A stretch of DNA of 56,517 nucleotides from Candidatus Eisenbergiella merdavium (GTDB lineage Bacteria > Bacillota > Clostridia > Lachnospirales > Lachnospiraceae). The notes beneath the pieces are model-generated. The model was not told the origin of the DNA and made no database searches. It saw nothing but the letters and a program-made list of their open reading frames with translations. The stretch covers positions 1 to 56,517 of the forward strand of contig DWWS01000052.1 of the NCBI GenBank assembly GCA_019119595.1, written 5' to 3'. Shown one piece after another: positions 33,420 through 42,835 of this stretch. The translations under genes and the position numbers were made by a program. Each line of letters begins with the position of its first letter. Position 1 is the first letter of the stretch.

Positions 33420-34601
33420 CTAAACCGCATCCACTTCAGGCAGATACAGGGGGAAGGGCAGCCAGCCGGAGGGCACGCCGTCCGGACAGCTCACAGCCGG
33501 GCGAAGCCCGAACAGAAGGCGCACCAGCTCGCTCTTCTCCCATTCCCCGGCGGCATTCCAGCGCTCTGTTCCCGCCTGCTCCCGGAAAAATTCGTCCACC
33601 CGCACTTCTCCCTTCCTCACGCTGCAGGCGTACAGCCTGCCCTCCGTCCGGAAATCCCATTCGCCGTCCGCAAGCCCGTTCAGACGCTGTCCGGCCCGCA
33701 TGCAGAAAGAAAGCACCGCGCGCAGGTCGGCCAGGTAATACTGATAGCCGTTTCGAAGCTCACAGCCCGCGCAGATTTTTTCCAGGAAGGTATAGGCTTC
33801 CGTGCGGTACGGCGCAAGGCAGAGGGAAAAGCCCTCCGAAGCCCGCTCTATCCAGTAGGCCCGAAGCACCGCCGGAAGCAGCTTCCCGTCCGAAAGCTCC
33901 AGCTCCACGATCCTGTGTTCTCCGCCTCGGACGGACTCGCACAGATAACCGGCGAAGCTTTCGTTTTTCCGGATGACGAGGGGAACGCACCTGCCCGACT
34001 TCAGATGGCGGGCAAAGGTTTCCTTCCGACGCAGCGTGTGGAGGGGAAGGCTTTCAAACAGCGAAAAGGCCTGTCCCTCCGCTTCGCTTCCCTCCTCCAT
34101 TTCCGCAAAGGAAAGCGCATCCTCCAGTCCGCCTGTCCGTTCCCGCGTCAGGGCATGCCTGACGTTTCCCGCATCCAGACGCATGACGAGCCTGGTCTCC
34201 ATCGGTTCATAGCCCCAGTAAGCGTAACGCTGTCTCTGTCCGGCGAGGACAGCGAAGGCATAGCCTTCCTTATCCATCCATTCCCGCACCGTTTTTAAAA
34301 GGAGCTGCATATAGCCCTTCCCTCTGGCGTCCTCCGCCACGCTCACCGTTCCAACGCCGATTCCCCGTAGAATCTCACCGCCGCACACAAAGGTGGTCGG
34401 CTCCGTCAGCAGAAGCGCCTGAATCCGCCCCTCCTCCAGCACGAGCAGATGGTTCCCGTCACAGGCCGCCCCCGGCCCATACACATCCGGGATCAGCTCC
34501 GCGAAGCCGCCCGGCTGTACGCCCGCTCCAAAAATCCTGTCCGCAAAGCGCAGGATCTCTTCCTTCCACTGCGCGCCCGCTCTGATGATCTCCAATGTCA
34601 C
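33420..34601 (-). CDS. Eis-like GNAT acetyltransferase
   Basis: A 393-residue protein of the Eis type: an N-terminal GNAT domain (residues 1-150) with the acetyl-CoA loop VSVAEDARGKGYMQLLL, a second GNAT-like domain, and a C-terminal sterol-carrier-like fold. Eis proteins acetylate amines, including aminoglycosides in mycobacteria. The start is GTG at 34601, overlapping the sdaAA stop codon (GTGA), so the gene is translated with sdaAA. The association with serine dehydratase genes gives no direct hint of its substrate. Confidence 0.78.
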   Translation of the reverse strand: MTLEIIRAGAQWKEEILRFADRIFGAGVQPGGFAELIPDVYGPGAACDGNHLLVLEEGRIQALLLTEPTTFVCGGEILRGIGVGTVSVAEDARGKGYMQLLLKTVREWMDKEGYAFAVLAGQRQRYAYWGYEPMETRLVMRLDAGNVRHALTRERTGGLEDALSFAEMEEGSEAEGQAFSLFESLPLHTLRRKETFARHLKSGRCVPLVIRKNESFAGYLCESVRGGEHRIVELELSDGKLLPAVLRAYWIERASEGFSLCLAPYRTEAYTFLEKICAGCELRNGYQYYLADLRAVLSFCMRAGQRLNGLADGEWDFRTEGRLYACSVRKGEVRVDEFFREQAGTERWNAAGEWEKSELVRLLFGLRPAVSCPDGVPSGWLPFPLYLPEVDAV

Positions 34602-35503
34602 TCCGTCCTTTCCGCTGTCTTTCCGGCTTTCGCCGCCTCGGCGAGCTCGCGAAGGCGCTGGCCGGTCCTGGTCACCGCAAGCCCGCCCTTCGCGGTCTCC
34701 CGTATTTCAGAGGGCATGGCCTTTCCGATGGCATACATGGCCTCCACCACCTCGTCAAAGGGAATGTGGCTTTTCACGCCCGCCAGCGCCAGATCCGCCG
34801 AAAGCAGGGCGTTGACCGCGCCGGAGGCGTTCCGCTTGATGCAGGGGATCTCCACCAGTCCGGCAACCGGATCACAGGTCAGTCCCAGCACGTTTTTCAG
34901 GGCCATGGCCGCCGCATGAAAGGCCATATCCGGCGTACCGCCGAGCATTTCCACCGCTGCCGCCGCCCCCATGGCAGCGGCGGAGCCGCATTCCGCCTGA
35001 CAGCCGCCCTCCGCCCCTGCAAGGGTGGCCCGGCTTCCGATCATGATCCCCACCGCCGATGCGGCAAACAGCCCGTCGATCACCTTCTCCCGGTCAAGCC
35101 CGTGGGTTTCGGCACAGGACACCAGCACGGCAGGGACGATGCCGCAGGAACCCGCCGTGGGGCAGGCCACGATACACTGCATGGAAGCGTTCAGCTCGCT
35201 GCAGGAGAGAGCCATCGCGACCGCAAGAGACGCCGTATCCCCCAGAATGCTCTTCCCTTCCTTCCGATAATTTTCATACAGGCAGGCGTTTCCGCCGGTC
35301 AGCCCGCTGACCGAACGCACAGGCTCCCTGCGCGCCTTTTCCACAGAGCGCTCCATCACCGCGAGCGTCTGCGCCATCCTTTCCCGCAGCTCCTGTCTGG
35401 TTCCCGTCCCCGCTTCCATCTCCTGTAAAAGAGCGTAATCGCTCAGTCTCATATTTTCCTGCCGCAGATATGCGGTCAGCTTTTCCGCATCCATGATAAA
35501 CAT
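34598..35503 (-). CDS. sdaAA: L-serine dehydratase, iron-sulfur subunit alpha
   Basis: A 301-residue alpha chain of the oxygen-sensitive L-serine ammonia-lyase that turns serine into pyruvate and ammonia. The cysteines that hold the 4Fe-4S cluster are in QCIVACPTAGSCG, in QAECGSAAAMG and in the segment CDPVAGLVEIPC. AAAGGAG upstream of ATG 35503 supports the start. In this organism alpha and beta chains are separate genes, 68 bases apart, as usual in Clostridia. It is followed by an overlapping GNAT gene. Confidence 0.95.
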   Translation of the reverse strand: MFIMDAEKLTAYLRQENMRLSDYALLQEMEAGTGTRQELRERMAQTLAVMERSVEKARREPVRSVSGLTGGNACLYENYRKEGKSILGDTASLAVAMALSCSELNASMQCIVACPTAGSCGIVPAVLVSCAETHGLDREKVIDGLFAASAVGIMIGSRATLAGAEGGCQAECGSAAAMGAAAAVEMLGGTPDMAFHAAAMALKNVLGLTCDPVAGLVEIPCIKRNASGAVNALLSADLALAGVKSHIPFDEVVEAMYAIGKAMPSEIRETAKGGLAVTRTGQRLRELAEAAKAGKTAERTE

Positions 35504-35571
35504 GCCGAATCCGTCTCCTTTTCCTTACAGGCTGTCTTTTCCCGCGCCCTCTGCAGTGCGCTCCCTGCAGA

Positions 35572-36249
35572 TCAGTTCATATCCGCCGGATTTAAAAGAA
35601 GCGCGCGCTGTACGCCGTAAACCCGCTCCAGCGCTCCCTTCAGGCTTTCCGGAAGCTCACCGTCCAGCTCCATGTACATGCAGGCGGTATGGCTGTCCGC
35701 AGAGCGGTTGACCTGCATGTTTCCGATGTTGATCCGATAGGCGTAGAGGATCGCCGTGATCCCCGCGATCACCCCGGGCTCGTCCGTGTGCCTGGTGGCG
35801 AGGATCGGCCGCTCCCCGGAAAACTGCACGGCCACCCCGTCGATCTCCGTAATGCATACGCTTCCCCCGCCTACACTGCTTCCGGTCATGGTAAATTCCC
35901 GCCCGCTTTCCGTCGTCAGCTCCATGTGAACCGTATTAGGATGCACGTCCCCCAGATCAGCGGGCAGAAAACTCACAGCAAGACCATTCTCCTCCGCAAG
36001 CTCGTATGCCTGCTTCAGCCGCTCGTCGTCATAGCGGATTCCCTGAATCCCGGCCAGAAGCGCCTTGTCCGTTCCATGTCCTGCGTAGGTTTCCGCAAAG
36101 GAACCGTGCATGTGAAAAACGGCCTTCTTTACCTTCTCGCCGCACAGATGCCTGGCGAAAAGCCCCAGCCTGGCCGCTCCCGCCGTATGGCTGCTGGAAG
36201 GCCCCACCATAATGGGGCCGATGATGTCAAAAACACCGTAATGCTTCAC
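35572..36249 (-). CDS. sdaAB: L-serine dehydratase, iron-sulfur subunit beta
   Basis: A 225-residue beta chain with the N-terminal domain starting FDIIGPIMVGPSSSHTAGA, the family signature, and a C-terminal ACT domain (about 150-222) that may sense serine. The start is GTG at 36249 with AAGGAG seven to eight bases upstream. It is the first gene of the run sdaAB-sdaAA-GNAT-deacetylase-degV. A short hairpin (GCCGCC-TGAC-style, 36270-36285) and a possible nine-codon leader frame lie just before it. A tsf terminator separates it from the genes upstream. Confidence 0.95.
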   Translation of the reverse strand: MKHYGVFDIIGPIMVGPSSSHTAGAARLGLFARHLCGEKVKKAVFHMHGSFAETYAGHGTDKALLAGIQGIRYDDERLKQAYELAEENGLAVSFLPADLGDVHPNTVHMELTTESGREFTMTGSSVGGGSVCITEIDGVAVQFSGERPILATRHTDEPGVIAGITAILYAYRINIGNMQVNRSADSHTACMYMELDGELPESLKGALERVYGVQRALLLNPADMN

Positions 36250-36287
36250 CGCATTTTCTCCTTATTCTGCCGCCGTCAGGCGGCATT

Positions 36288-36314
36288 CTACTCAAGCATG
36301 AGCCGAAGGCCCAT
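36288..36314 (-). CDS. Possible leader peptide of sdaAB (MGLRLMLE)
   Basis: A nine-codon frame reading MGLRLMLE then TAG has a strong ribosome binding site, AAAGGAGG, five bases before its ATG. It lies between the tsf terminator and a small hairpin before sdaAB. No family is known to me; it may be chance, but its ribosome binding site is better than that of sdaAB itself. Confidence 0.3.
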   Translation of the reverse strand: MGLRLMLE

Positions 36315-36330
36315 GCCGGCCTCCTTTTAT

Positions 36331-36370
36331 AAAAGCCCCCGGAAACCAGCTACGGTTTCCGGAGGCTTTT
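36331..36370 (-). terminator. Terminator of rpsB-tsf
   Basis: Seventeen-base arms (36331-36347 and 36354-36370), with a single mismatch, begin AAAAGCC and end GGCTTTT; it can act in both directions and ends the rpsB-tsf transcript. Confidence 0.85.
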
Positions 36371-36421
36371 GTGTATCCCCTGCCATATCTCAATGACAGC
36401 GGCGTATCTCTTTCCGAGGGA

Positions 36422-37351
36422 TTACAGTCCTGCCTGAGCAGCAACCTCAGCGGCAAAATCGTCCACCTTTTTCTCAAGTCCCTCGCCGGTCTCAAAACGC
36501 ACGAAGCTCTTGATGGAAAGGTTTGCGCCGGTCTCCTTTGCAACCTGCTCCACATACTTCGCAACGGTCAGGTCGCCGTCCTTCACGTATGCCTGCTCCA
36601 GGAGGCATACCTCCTTCAGCTCCTTGGCAAGACGTCCGGTGATCATCTTCTCGATGATGTTCGCGGGCTTGTTCGCGTTCTTGGGATCGTTCTGCGCCTG
36701 CGCGATCAGGATCTGCTTCTCATGCTCCTTGTACTCTTCCGGAACATCGGCAACAGCCACATATTTGGGAGAAAGAGCCGCAACCTGCATGGCAACGTTG
36801 GTCAGGCACTCCTTCACCGCATCGTTCACAACATCGGTATCCGCTTCCACGATAACGCCGATCCTTCCGCCGCCATGGGTGTAGGAAACCACACAGCCGT
36901 GCTCCGCAGACACCTTCTGGAATCTTCTGATGTTCAGGTTCTCGCCGATGGTGGCGATCTTCTCAACCAGAGCTTCCTTCACGGTCTTGGAGGGATCCGC
37001 ATTCCAGCTCTCAGCAAGAAGAGCGTCCACATCCGCCGCGTCGGAATTCACAGCCTGCTGTGCAACAGACGCTACAAACTCCTGGAAGGTCTCGTTCTTG
37101 GCAACGAAGTCGGTCTCGGAATTCACTTCCACGACCGCCGCGGTGGTATCGTCCTTCACCGCGATACGGCAAAGTCCCTCTGCAGCGATTCTTCCGGCCT
37201 TCTTCTCAGCCTTGGCCTGTCCGTTCTTTCTCAGATACTCCATGGCCGCTTCCATGTCGCCGTTCGTCTCATTCAGCGCCTTCTTGCAGTCCATCATTCC
37301 AGCGCCGGAAATCTCTCTTAACTCTTTTACCATTGCTGCTGTAATAGCCAT
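36422..37351 (-). CDS. tsf: Translation elongation factor Ts
   Basis: A 309-residue EF-Ts, the guanine-nucleotide exchange factor for EF-Tu. The N-terminal UBA-like domain with VKELREISGAGMMDCKKAL and the core motif NSETDFVAKN are standard. CGGAGG lies before ATG 37351. It follows rpsB by 27 bases, the universal rpsB-tsf order, and ends at a strong terminator. Nothing unusual is seen. Confidence 0.97.
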   Translation of the reverse strand: MAITAAMVKELREISGAGMMDCKKALNETNGDMEAAMEYLRKNGQAKAEKKAGRIAAEGLCRIAVKDDTTAAVVEVNSETDFVAKNETFQEFVASVAQQAVNSDAADVDALLAESWNADPSKTVKEALVEKIATIGENLNIRRFQKVSAEHGCVVSYTHGGGRIGVIVEADTDVVNDAVKECLTNVAMQVAALSPKYVAVADVPEEYKEHEKQILIAQAQNDPKNANKPANIIEKMITGRLAKELKEVCLLEQAYVKDGDLTVAKYVEQVAKETGANLSIKSFVRFETGEGLEKKVDDFAAEVAAQAGL

Positions 37352-37378
37352 TGTATTTTCCTCCGTCCAATCTAAAAA

Positions 37379-38140
37379 TTAAGCCTCTGCTTCCTGAGCC
37401 GCAACCTCTTCGATATCGGTCGCTTCCGTCTCCAGAGCCTGCTCGTCATAAACCGCTTCGCCCTGGTTCGCCTCGATCACAGCGTCAGCCATCTTGGAGG
37501 TGATCAGCTTAACCGCTCTGATGGCGTCGTCATTGCCGGGGATGATGAAATCAAGCTCTTCGGGATCGCAGTTGGTGTCGCCGATACCGATCAGAGTGAT
37601 TCCGAGGATGTGCGCTTCCTGTACGCAGATCCTTTCCTTCTTGGGATCGATCACGAAGATCGCGTCGGGGATCCTAGTCATGTTCTTGATTCCGCCAAGG
37701 TTCTTCTCCAGCTTCTCCCATTCCTTCTTGATCTGGATAACTTCCTTCTTGGGAAGCACGTCGAAGGTTCCGTCCTCCGCCATGGTCTCGATCTGCTTCA
37801 GTCTTTCGATTCTGCTTCTGATGGTCTTGAAGTTGGTGAGCATGCCGCCCAGCCATCTCTCGTTTACATAAAACATGCCGCAGCGCTCAGCTTCGGTCTT
37901 AACAGCGTCCTGCGCCTGCTTCTTGGTTCCTACGAACAGGATCGTTCCGCCCTGTGCCGCGATCTCGGAAACCGCGTTGTAGGCCTCGTCGATCTTTCCA
38001 ACGGACTTCTGCAGGTCGATGATGTGGATGCCGTTTCTCTCGGTGAAGATATAAGGAGCCATCTTGGGGTTCCATCTTCTCGTCTGATGTCCGAAATGAA
38101 CACCTGCTTCCAGTAACTGCTTCATAGAAATAACGCTCAT
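37379..38140 (-). CDS. rpsB: 30S ribosomal protein S2
   Basis: A 253-residue S2 protein. It starts [20 protein letters not shown] and contains [10 protein letters not shown], with a short acidic C-terminal tail ([10 protein letters not shown]) that is normal in Firmicutes. CGGAGG precedes ATG 38140. The roughly 160-base leader upstream may carry S2 autoregulatory structure, but I cannot define it. It forms an operon with tsf. Confidence 0.97.
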   Translation of the reverse strand: MSVISMKQLLEAGVHFGHQTRRWNPKMAPYIFTERNGIHIIDLQKSVGKIDEAYNAVSEIAAQGGTILFVGTKKQAQDAVKTEAERCGMFYVNERWLGGMLTNFKTIRSRIERLKQIETMAEDGTFDVLPKKEVIQIKKEWEKLEKNLGGIKNMTRIPDAIFVIDPKKERICVQEAHILGITLIGIGDTNCDPEELDFIIPGNDDAIRAVKLITSKMADAVIEANQGEAVYDEQALETEATDIEEVAAQEAEA

Positions 38141-38303
38141 TGTTCTTACCTCCGTCTGGTTGAATTCTTCCGCATGCCTTGCGCGCCCGAAAGCGCTCTC
38201 CCGGGGAAAAATCCCCGTCTGCCACCTCCCGCGTTAAAGGAGGCACCGGCCGGAACCCGGCATACGTGATTTTTAGTCACAACAAAATGGATTTTAACAT
38301 AAA

Positions 38304-38328
38304 AAAGCCCCCCGCGCAAGGGGGCTTT
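38304..38328 (-). terminator. Terminator of codY
   Basis: AAAGCCCCC (38304-38312) and GGGGGCTTT (38320-38328) form a perfect stem followed by U residues in the leftward direction, 23 bases after the codY stop. Confidence 0.85.
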
Positions 38329-38350
38329 CAAAGATTCGCCGTTTTTTCTG

Positions 38351-39151
38351 TCAAAAAATTCCGTCCTGGCCGGAAAGCTTTTTCACCTCGTCAAAAACCA
38401 CGTCGTTTTTTACCTTAATGTAGGTTCCCTTCATCCCGGAGGAACGGGATTCGATGATGCCGGCGCTTTCAAATTTCCGCAGGGCGTTCACGATCACGGA
38501 ACGGGTGATCCCGGCGCGGTCGGCGATCTTGCTCGCCACAAGGACGCCCTCCGTGCCGCCAAGCTCCTCAAAAATATGGACGATGGCCTGGGTTTCCGAA
38601 TAGGAAAGCGTTCCGATGGCGGATTTGACCACAGCCAGCTTTCTGCTCTCCTCCGCGCTCTCCTCGCTGACCGAGCGCAGCATTTCCAGGCCCACCACGG
38701 TGGAGCCGTACTCGCAGAGGATGATATCGTCGATCCCGTAGCCCTCCGTCACCCGGTAGATAAAGAGGGTGCCAAGGCGCTCCCCCGCGATCTCAATGGG
38801 GGCGACGACGGCGGCAAAGTGCTTCGCGTCCGCGGTTTCAAAGCCCAGCGTGGCCAGATTTACGTTTTCCTTCGTGGAAAGGATGGAAAGCAGGCGCTCA
38901 TTTAACAGCGGATCGATAAAGCTTCCCACCTCGCTGCGGATCAGCTGTTCCCGAAGCTCCCCTCCGGCGCCCGCTCCCGCAAGGCTGCCAACTCCCAGCA
39001 CCTTGCCCTTGCGGCTGATCACCAGCACGTTGGAGGCGAGGATCTCTCTCAGCACACTGCAGATATCATTGAATACCACCTTACTGGAATTATTGTTATG
39101 CAGCAGTTTTCCGATTTTCCGTGTTTTATCCAGCAGTTGAACGCTACTCAT
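38351..39151 (-). CDS. codY: GTP-sensing global regulator CodY
   Basis: A 266-residue CodY. The N-terminal GAF domain (1-155) binds branched-chain amino acids and the C-terminal winged helix (about 200-260) has the recognition segment ASKIADRAGITRSVIVNALR. It represses nutrient-acquisition genes when GTP and amino acids are plentiful. GGAGGGGAG lies before ATG 39151. It is monocistronic between its own promoter and terminator, next to topA as in many Clostridia. Confidence 0.96.
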   Translation of the reverse strand: MSSVQLLDKTRKIGKLLHNNNSSKVVFNDICSVLREILASNVLVISRKGKVLGVGSLAGAGAGGELREQLIRSEVGSFIDPLLNERLLSILSTKENVNLATLGFETADAKHFAAVVAPIEIAGERLGTLFIYRVTEGYGIDDIILCEYGSTVVGLEMLRSVSEESAEESRKLAVVKSAIGTLSYSETQAIVHIFEELGGTEGVLVASKIADRAGITRSVIVNALRKFESAGIIESRSSGMKGTYIKVKNDVVFDEVKKLSGQDGIF

Positions 39152-39197
39152 CTATCTCCCCTCCGCCAAGATGCCTCTTTGGTCATGTAATGAAACT

Positions 39198-39226
39198 ATT
39201 TTAACACAGGCATATCCCCGGCGCAA
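39198..39226 (-). promoter_or_regulatory. Sigma-A promoter of codY
   Basis: On the minus strand TTGCGC (39221-39226) and TAAAAT (39198-39203) are 17 bp apart, about 45 bases before the codY start. Confidence 0.6.
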
Positions 39227-39253
39227 CGCAAAACCCGTCAGTTTTCCTTCTTC

Positions 39254-41341
39254 TCAGTCTTCCTTCTTTTCCACCTTTTCTGCGACGGTTCCGCATTCCT
39301 CGTTCCAGCAGACCAGCTTATTTCCCTTTTCCAGCATCAGGGAGCCGCATTTGGGACATTTTTCTGTGGAAGGCTTCTGCCATACCATGAAGTCGCAGTC
39401 CGGATTGCCTATGCAGCCATAATATTTCCGGCCCTTTTTCGTTTTTTTCAGGACGATGTCCTTCCCGCATTTCGGGCAGGCAACGCCGATCTTTTCAAAA
39501 TAGGGCTTCGTGTTGCGGCATTCCGGGAAACCGGGACATGCCAGGAAGCGGCCGTGCGGGCCGTATTTGATCACCATGTTCCTGCCGCACAGCTCGCATT
39601 TCTCATCGGAAACCTCGTCCGCGATCTTCACCTGATCCAGCTCCTTCTGCGCCTGCTCCACAGCCGTATCCAGATCCGGATAGAAGTTTTCGATGATGGT
39701 CTTCCATTTCACGCTTCCTTCCTCAACGCCGTCCAGAAGCGCCTCCATGTTCGCGGTGAAATTCACGTCCACGATGCTGGGGAAGGCCTCCTTCATCATG
39801 TTGTTGACCACCTCTCCCAGCTCGGTCACATAGAGATTTTTATTTTCTTTTACGATATACCGTCTGGCAAGGATCGTGGTGATCGTGGGCGCGTAGGTGC
39901 TGGGACGTCCGATTCCCTGCTCCTCCAGCGCTCGGACCAGGCTTGCCTCCGTATAATGGGCGGGCGGCTGGGTAAAATGCTGATCCTGAGAAAAGCTCTC
40001 AAATTTCAGCATCGTATCCGTGTCAATGCTTCCGGCGAGCATGTTGCCCTCCGCCTTTTCGTCCTCCTCCTGGGTGTAAACGCTCATGAAGCCGTCGAAG
40101 GCGATCTTGCTCGCGGACACCGTAAAGCGGTGGCCCGCCGCGTCGATCTTCACCGAGGTGGTCTCATATCTGGCAGGCGTCATGCGGCTCGCCGTAAAGC
40201 GCCTCCAGATGAGCTGATACAGGCGGAACTGATCCCTGGAAAGGGATTCCTTCAGCTCGGCGGGCGTCCGTTCCATATCCGTGGGACGGATGGCCTCATG
40301 GGCGTCCTGGATCTTCTGGCCGTTCTGCTTTGCCTGGGTCTTTTCCCCCGCATACTGGGGGCCATAGATCCTTTCGATATATTCGGCAGCCTGATGCTCC
40401 GCCTCCTCCGAAACACGGGTGGAATCGGTACGCAGGTAGGTGATCACGCCCACCGTTCCGCTTCCCTTGATATCCACGCCTTCATAGAGCTGCTGGGCCA
40501 GACGCATGGTCTTCTGGGTGGAAAAATTCAGCACCTTGCTGGCCTCCTGCTGCAGGGTGGAGGTGGTAAACGGCAGGGGCGCCTTTCGGATGCGCTCTCC
40601 CTTCTTCACCTCGCTCACCCGGTACTCGGCTCCCTCCAGCTCCTTTGTCACCCGTTCCACATCCGCCCGACAGGTCAGATTGACCTTCTGCTTCGTGGTA
40701 CCGTAATATCTGGCGGTCAGACTCTTCCTCTCTCCGTGGATCCGGAAGGAAGCCTCCAGCGTCCAGTATTCCTCCGGGATAAAGGCCGCGATCTCGTCCT
40801 CCCTGTCGCAGATCATACGCAGGGCCACGGACTGTACGCGCCCGGCGGACAGCCCGCGCTTTACCTTGGACCACAACAACGGGGAAATGCGGTAGCCCAC
40901 CATACGGTCCAGCGCCCGTCTCGCCTGCTGGGCGTCCACCAGATCCATATTGATCTCGCGGGGATGCTTCAGGGATTCCTTCACCGCATTTTTGGTGATC
41001 TCGTTGAAGGTGATCCGGTATACCTTCTTTCCGCTCTTATTCAGATTCAGCGCCTCCAGAAGATGCCAGGATATCGCCTCTCCTTCCCGGTCCGGGTCGG
41101 TCGCAAGATAGATCTTCTCGGCCTTCTTCACCTCCTTGCGCAGATTGGCAAGGATGTCTCCCTTCCCCCGGATCGTGATATATTTGGGCTCGTAATCGTG
41201 CTCCACGTCAATTCCCAGCTTGCTTTTCGGCAGATCGCGCACATGGCCGTTGCTGGCGGCCACCTCATAATTCGATCCCAGGAATTTTTTGATCGTTTTC
41301 ACTTTTGCGGGTGATTCCACTATTACAAGATATTTTGCCAT
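39254..41341 (-). CDS. topA: DNA topoisomerase I
   Basis: A 695-residue type IA topoisomerase that relaxes negative supercoils. The Toprim domain starts YLVIVESPAKVKTI; the catalytic Tyr is in GVITYLRTDSTR near residue 300. The C-terminus carries three Cys-rich zinc ribbons (CELCGRNMV, CPKCGKDIV and CPKCGSLML starts). The start is taken as ATG 41341 (MAKYLV); an in-frame ATG twelve bases upstream lies in the sequence GGCATGGAGGA, which is also the ribosome binding site. That leader is shared with the phosphorylase gene at 54143. Confidence 0.96.
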   Translation of the reverse strand: MAKYLVIVESPAKVKTIKKFLGSNYEVAASNGHVRDLPKSKLGIDVEHDYEPKYITIRGKGDILANLRKEVKKAEKIYLATDPDREGEAISWHLLEALNLNKSGKKVYRITFNEITKNAVKESLKHPREINMDLVDAQQARRALDRMVGYRISPLLWSKVKRGLSAGRVQSVALRMICDREDEIAAFIPEEYWTLEASFRIHGERKSLTARYYGTTKQKVNLTCRADVERVTKELEGAEYRVSEVKKGERIRKAPLPFTTSTLQQEASKVLNFSTQKTMRLAQQLYEGVDIKGSGTVGVITYLRTDSTRVSEEAEHQAAEYIERIYGPQYAGEKTQAKQNGQKIQDAHEAIRPTDMERTPAELKESLSRDQFRLYQLIWRRFTASRMTPARYETTSVKIDAAGHRFTVSASKIAFDGFMSVYTQEEDEKAEGNMLAGSIDTDTMLKFESFSQDQHFTQPPAHYTEASLVRALEEQGIGRPSTYAPTITTILARRYIVKENKNLYVTELGEVVNNMMKEAFPSIVDVNFTANMEALLDGVEEGSVKWKTIIENFYPDLDTAVEQAQKELDQVKIADEVSDEKCELCGRNMVIKYGPHGRFLACPGFPECRNTKPYFEKIGVACPKCGKDIVLKKTKKGRKYYGCIGNPDCDFMVWQKPSTEKCPKCGSLMLEKGNKLVCWNEECGTVAEKVEKKED

Positions 41342-41345
41342 TCTT

Positions 41346-41375
41346 TCCTCCATGCCGAAGCATTTTACGCTGAGG
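41346..41375 (-). repeat. Shared translation-start module before topA
   Basis: Read leftwards it is GCCTCAGCGTAAAATGCTTC then GGCATGGAGGA, almost identical to the segment before the phosphorylase gene (54149-54179). It is preceded by a small stem GAGGCG-TATG-CGCCTC. It provides both GGAGGA and an extra in-frame ATG. Confidence 0.75.
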
Positions 41376-41510
41376 CGCATACGCCTCATTCCAAAAGACT
41401 GCAATCTTCCCTCCGCCGCCCCAAAACGCCGGGGGACCAGCAATCGTGAATCACTATACACCATATTTTTGGCCGTTGCAAGAAATTTTATAAAAAAATA
41501 AGAGAAGCCG

Positions 41511-42818
41511 TCATAATTTACTGAATCTTTCCGGCAGTTCTGCGGTCGCCGCGCCTTCTTTTCCAAAAATCCGTGCCGTCTGCGGCATTTCCTTACGGAA
41601 ACGGTTTCCCTCCTGCACGCAGGCTCCCTCCAGGGTCAGCTCCACCAGAAGCTGCGTAAGCTGTGCCAAAGTGCAGGACATCCCGGAAGCCTTCAGTTTT
41701 TCATGCAGGCGTTCCGCCGATTCGGGTGAAACATCCAGACTGTTCAGGATTGCCGTGCGCAGCGCGTTCTCCCCGAATTCTGCCCCGTTCCTGCCAGCGT
41801 CCCCGTCTGTGTTCCCGGTTTCTTCCCTCTGCTCCGGGATTTCCCATCTGCCTCCTGGCACGAGGATCGTTCCATCTCCTTCCTGCGCAAAGCGCTCTCC
41901 TTCCTCCTGCGCCGACAGCCGCCCTCGGGAGAGAGGAAGCTTTTTCAGCTCCTCCAGAAGCGCCTCCGGGGAAAGGGCCGGAGACGCGCCCTGGCAGATG
42001 AGCTGATTGCAGCCGCGGCTCAGCTCATCCGTGATCCTCCCCGGCACGGCCCAGACCTCCTTCCCCTGCTCCAGCGCCATGTCTACGGTGATCAGCGTGC
42101 CGCTTTTCTGTCTTGCCTCGACCACCAGAACCAGATCCGCAAGGCCGCTGATGATCCGGTTTCGCTGAGGAAACAGTCCCGCTCTCGGCGGGGTTCCCGG
42201 CGGATATTCGGAGATCACGGCGCCATGGCGCATCACATCCTCATACAGCCTCCGATTTTCCGGAGGGTAACAGATGTCCGGGCCGCAGCCGAGCACTGCG
42301 CAGACGGTCCCTCCGCTTTTCAGCGCCGCCGTCTGCCCGATACCGTCGATTCCCCTCGCAAGCCCGCTGATGATGCAGACGCCCGCCGCCGCAAGGCAGG
42401 CCGCAAACCGCTCCGCCAGATAAGCGCCGTAGGCGGAGCAGACCCTGGCGCCAATCACGGCCACCGCCGGCGTATTCTCATCCGGCAGCCGCCCCCTCAC
42501 ATAGATAGCCTCCGGCCTGTCCGGAATGGGCAGCAGCCGCCTGGGATAGAGGGGATCTGAGGCCGGATAAAGCTCGATCCCTTCCCTTCGCAGCCTTTCA
42601 TAGCTCTGAAAAATATCTGTCCTGCGCCTTTCTGTCAGCAGCTTCTTCAGCTGGGCCGGGGTTAAAAGCCGTCCCAGCTTCTCCTCCTCCAGCCCGAAAA
42701 CGCGCTCCGCGCTCCCCATCGCATCCATCAGCCTGCGGACGGTCACGCGTCCTATTCCTTCTATATTATATAACCAGTGAAAAAATGCCCGCTCCCTCAG
42801 GATTTCCCTTTCTCCCAT
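41511..42818 (-). CDS. dprA: DNA processing protein DprA
   Basis: A 435-residue DprA (Smf), which loads RecA on incoming single-stranded DNA. The Rossmann core has SGLARGIDG, AVLGCGPDICYPPENR, FPQRNRIISGL and SGTLITVDMALEQG. A helical N-terminal domain and a C-terminal winged-helix domain (about 345-410) flank it, with a longer linker than in short family members. ATG 42818 follows GGAGAAGG. It lies between topA and comM on the same strand, the usual clostridial cluster. Confidence 0.94.
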   Translation of the reverse strand: MGEREILRERAFFHWLYNIEGIGRVTVRRLMDAMGSAERVFGLEEEKLGRLLTPAQLKKLLTERRRTDIFQSYERLRREGIELYPASDPLYPRRLLPIPDRPEAIYVRGRLPDENTPAVAVIGARVCSAYGAYLAERFAACLAAAGVCIISGLARGIDGIGQTAALKSGGTVCAVLGCGPDICYPPENRRLYEDVMRHGAVISEYPPGTPPRAGLFPQRNRIISGLADLVLVVEARQKSGTLITVDMALEQGKEVWAVPGRITDELSRGCNQLICQGASPALSPEALLEELKKLPLSRGRLSAQEEGERFAQEGDGTILVPGGRWEIPEQREETGNTDGDAGRNGAEFGENALRTAILNSLDVSPESAERLHEKLKASGMSCTLAQLTQLLVELTLEGACVQEGNRFRKEMPQTARIFGKEGAATAELPERFSKL

Positions 42819-42835
42819 TGTGTTCCTTCTCCCAT

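Noticed and set aside
36270..36286. Terminator before sdaAB
   Set aside because: The small stem has no T run after it and lies next to the ribosome binding site.
38141..38300. T-box or riboswitch in the rpsB leader
   Set aside because: A GGAGGTGG stretch recalls a T-box, but the specifier and antiterminator motifs are absent.
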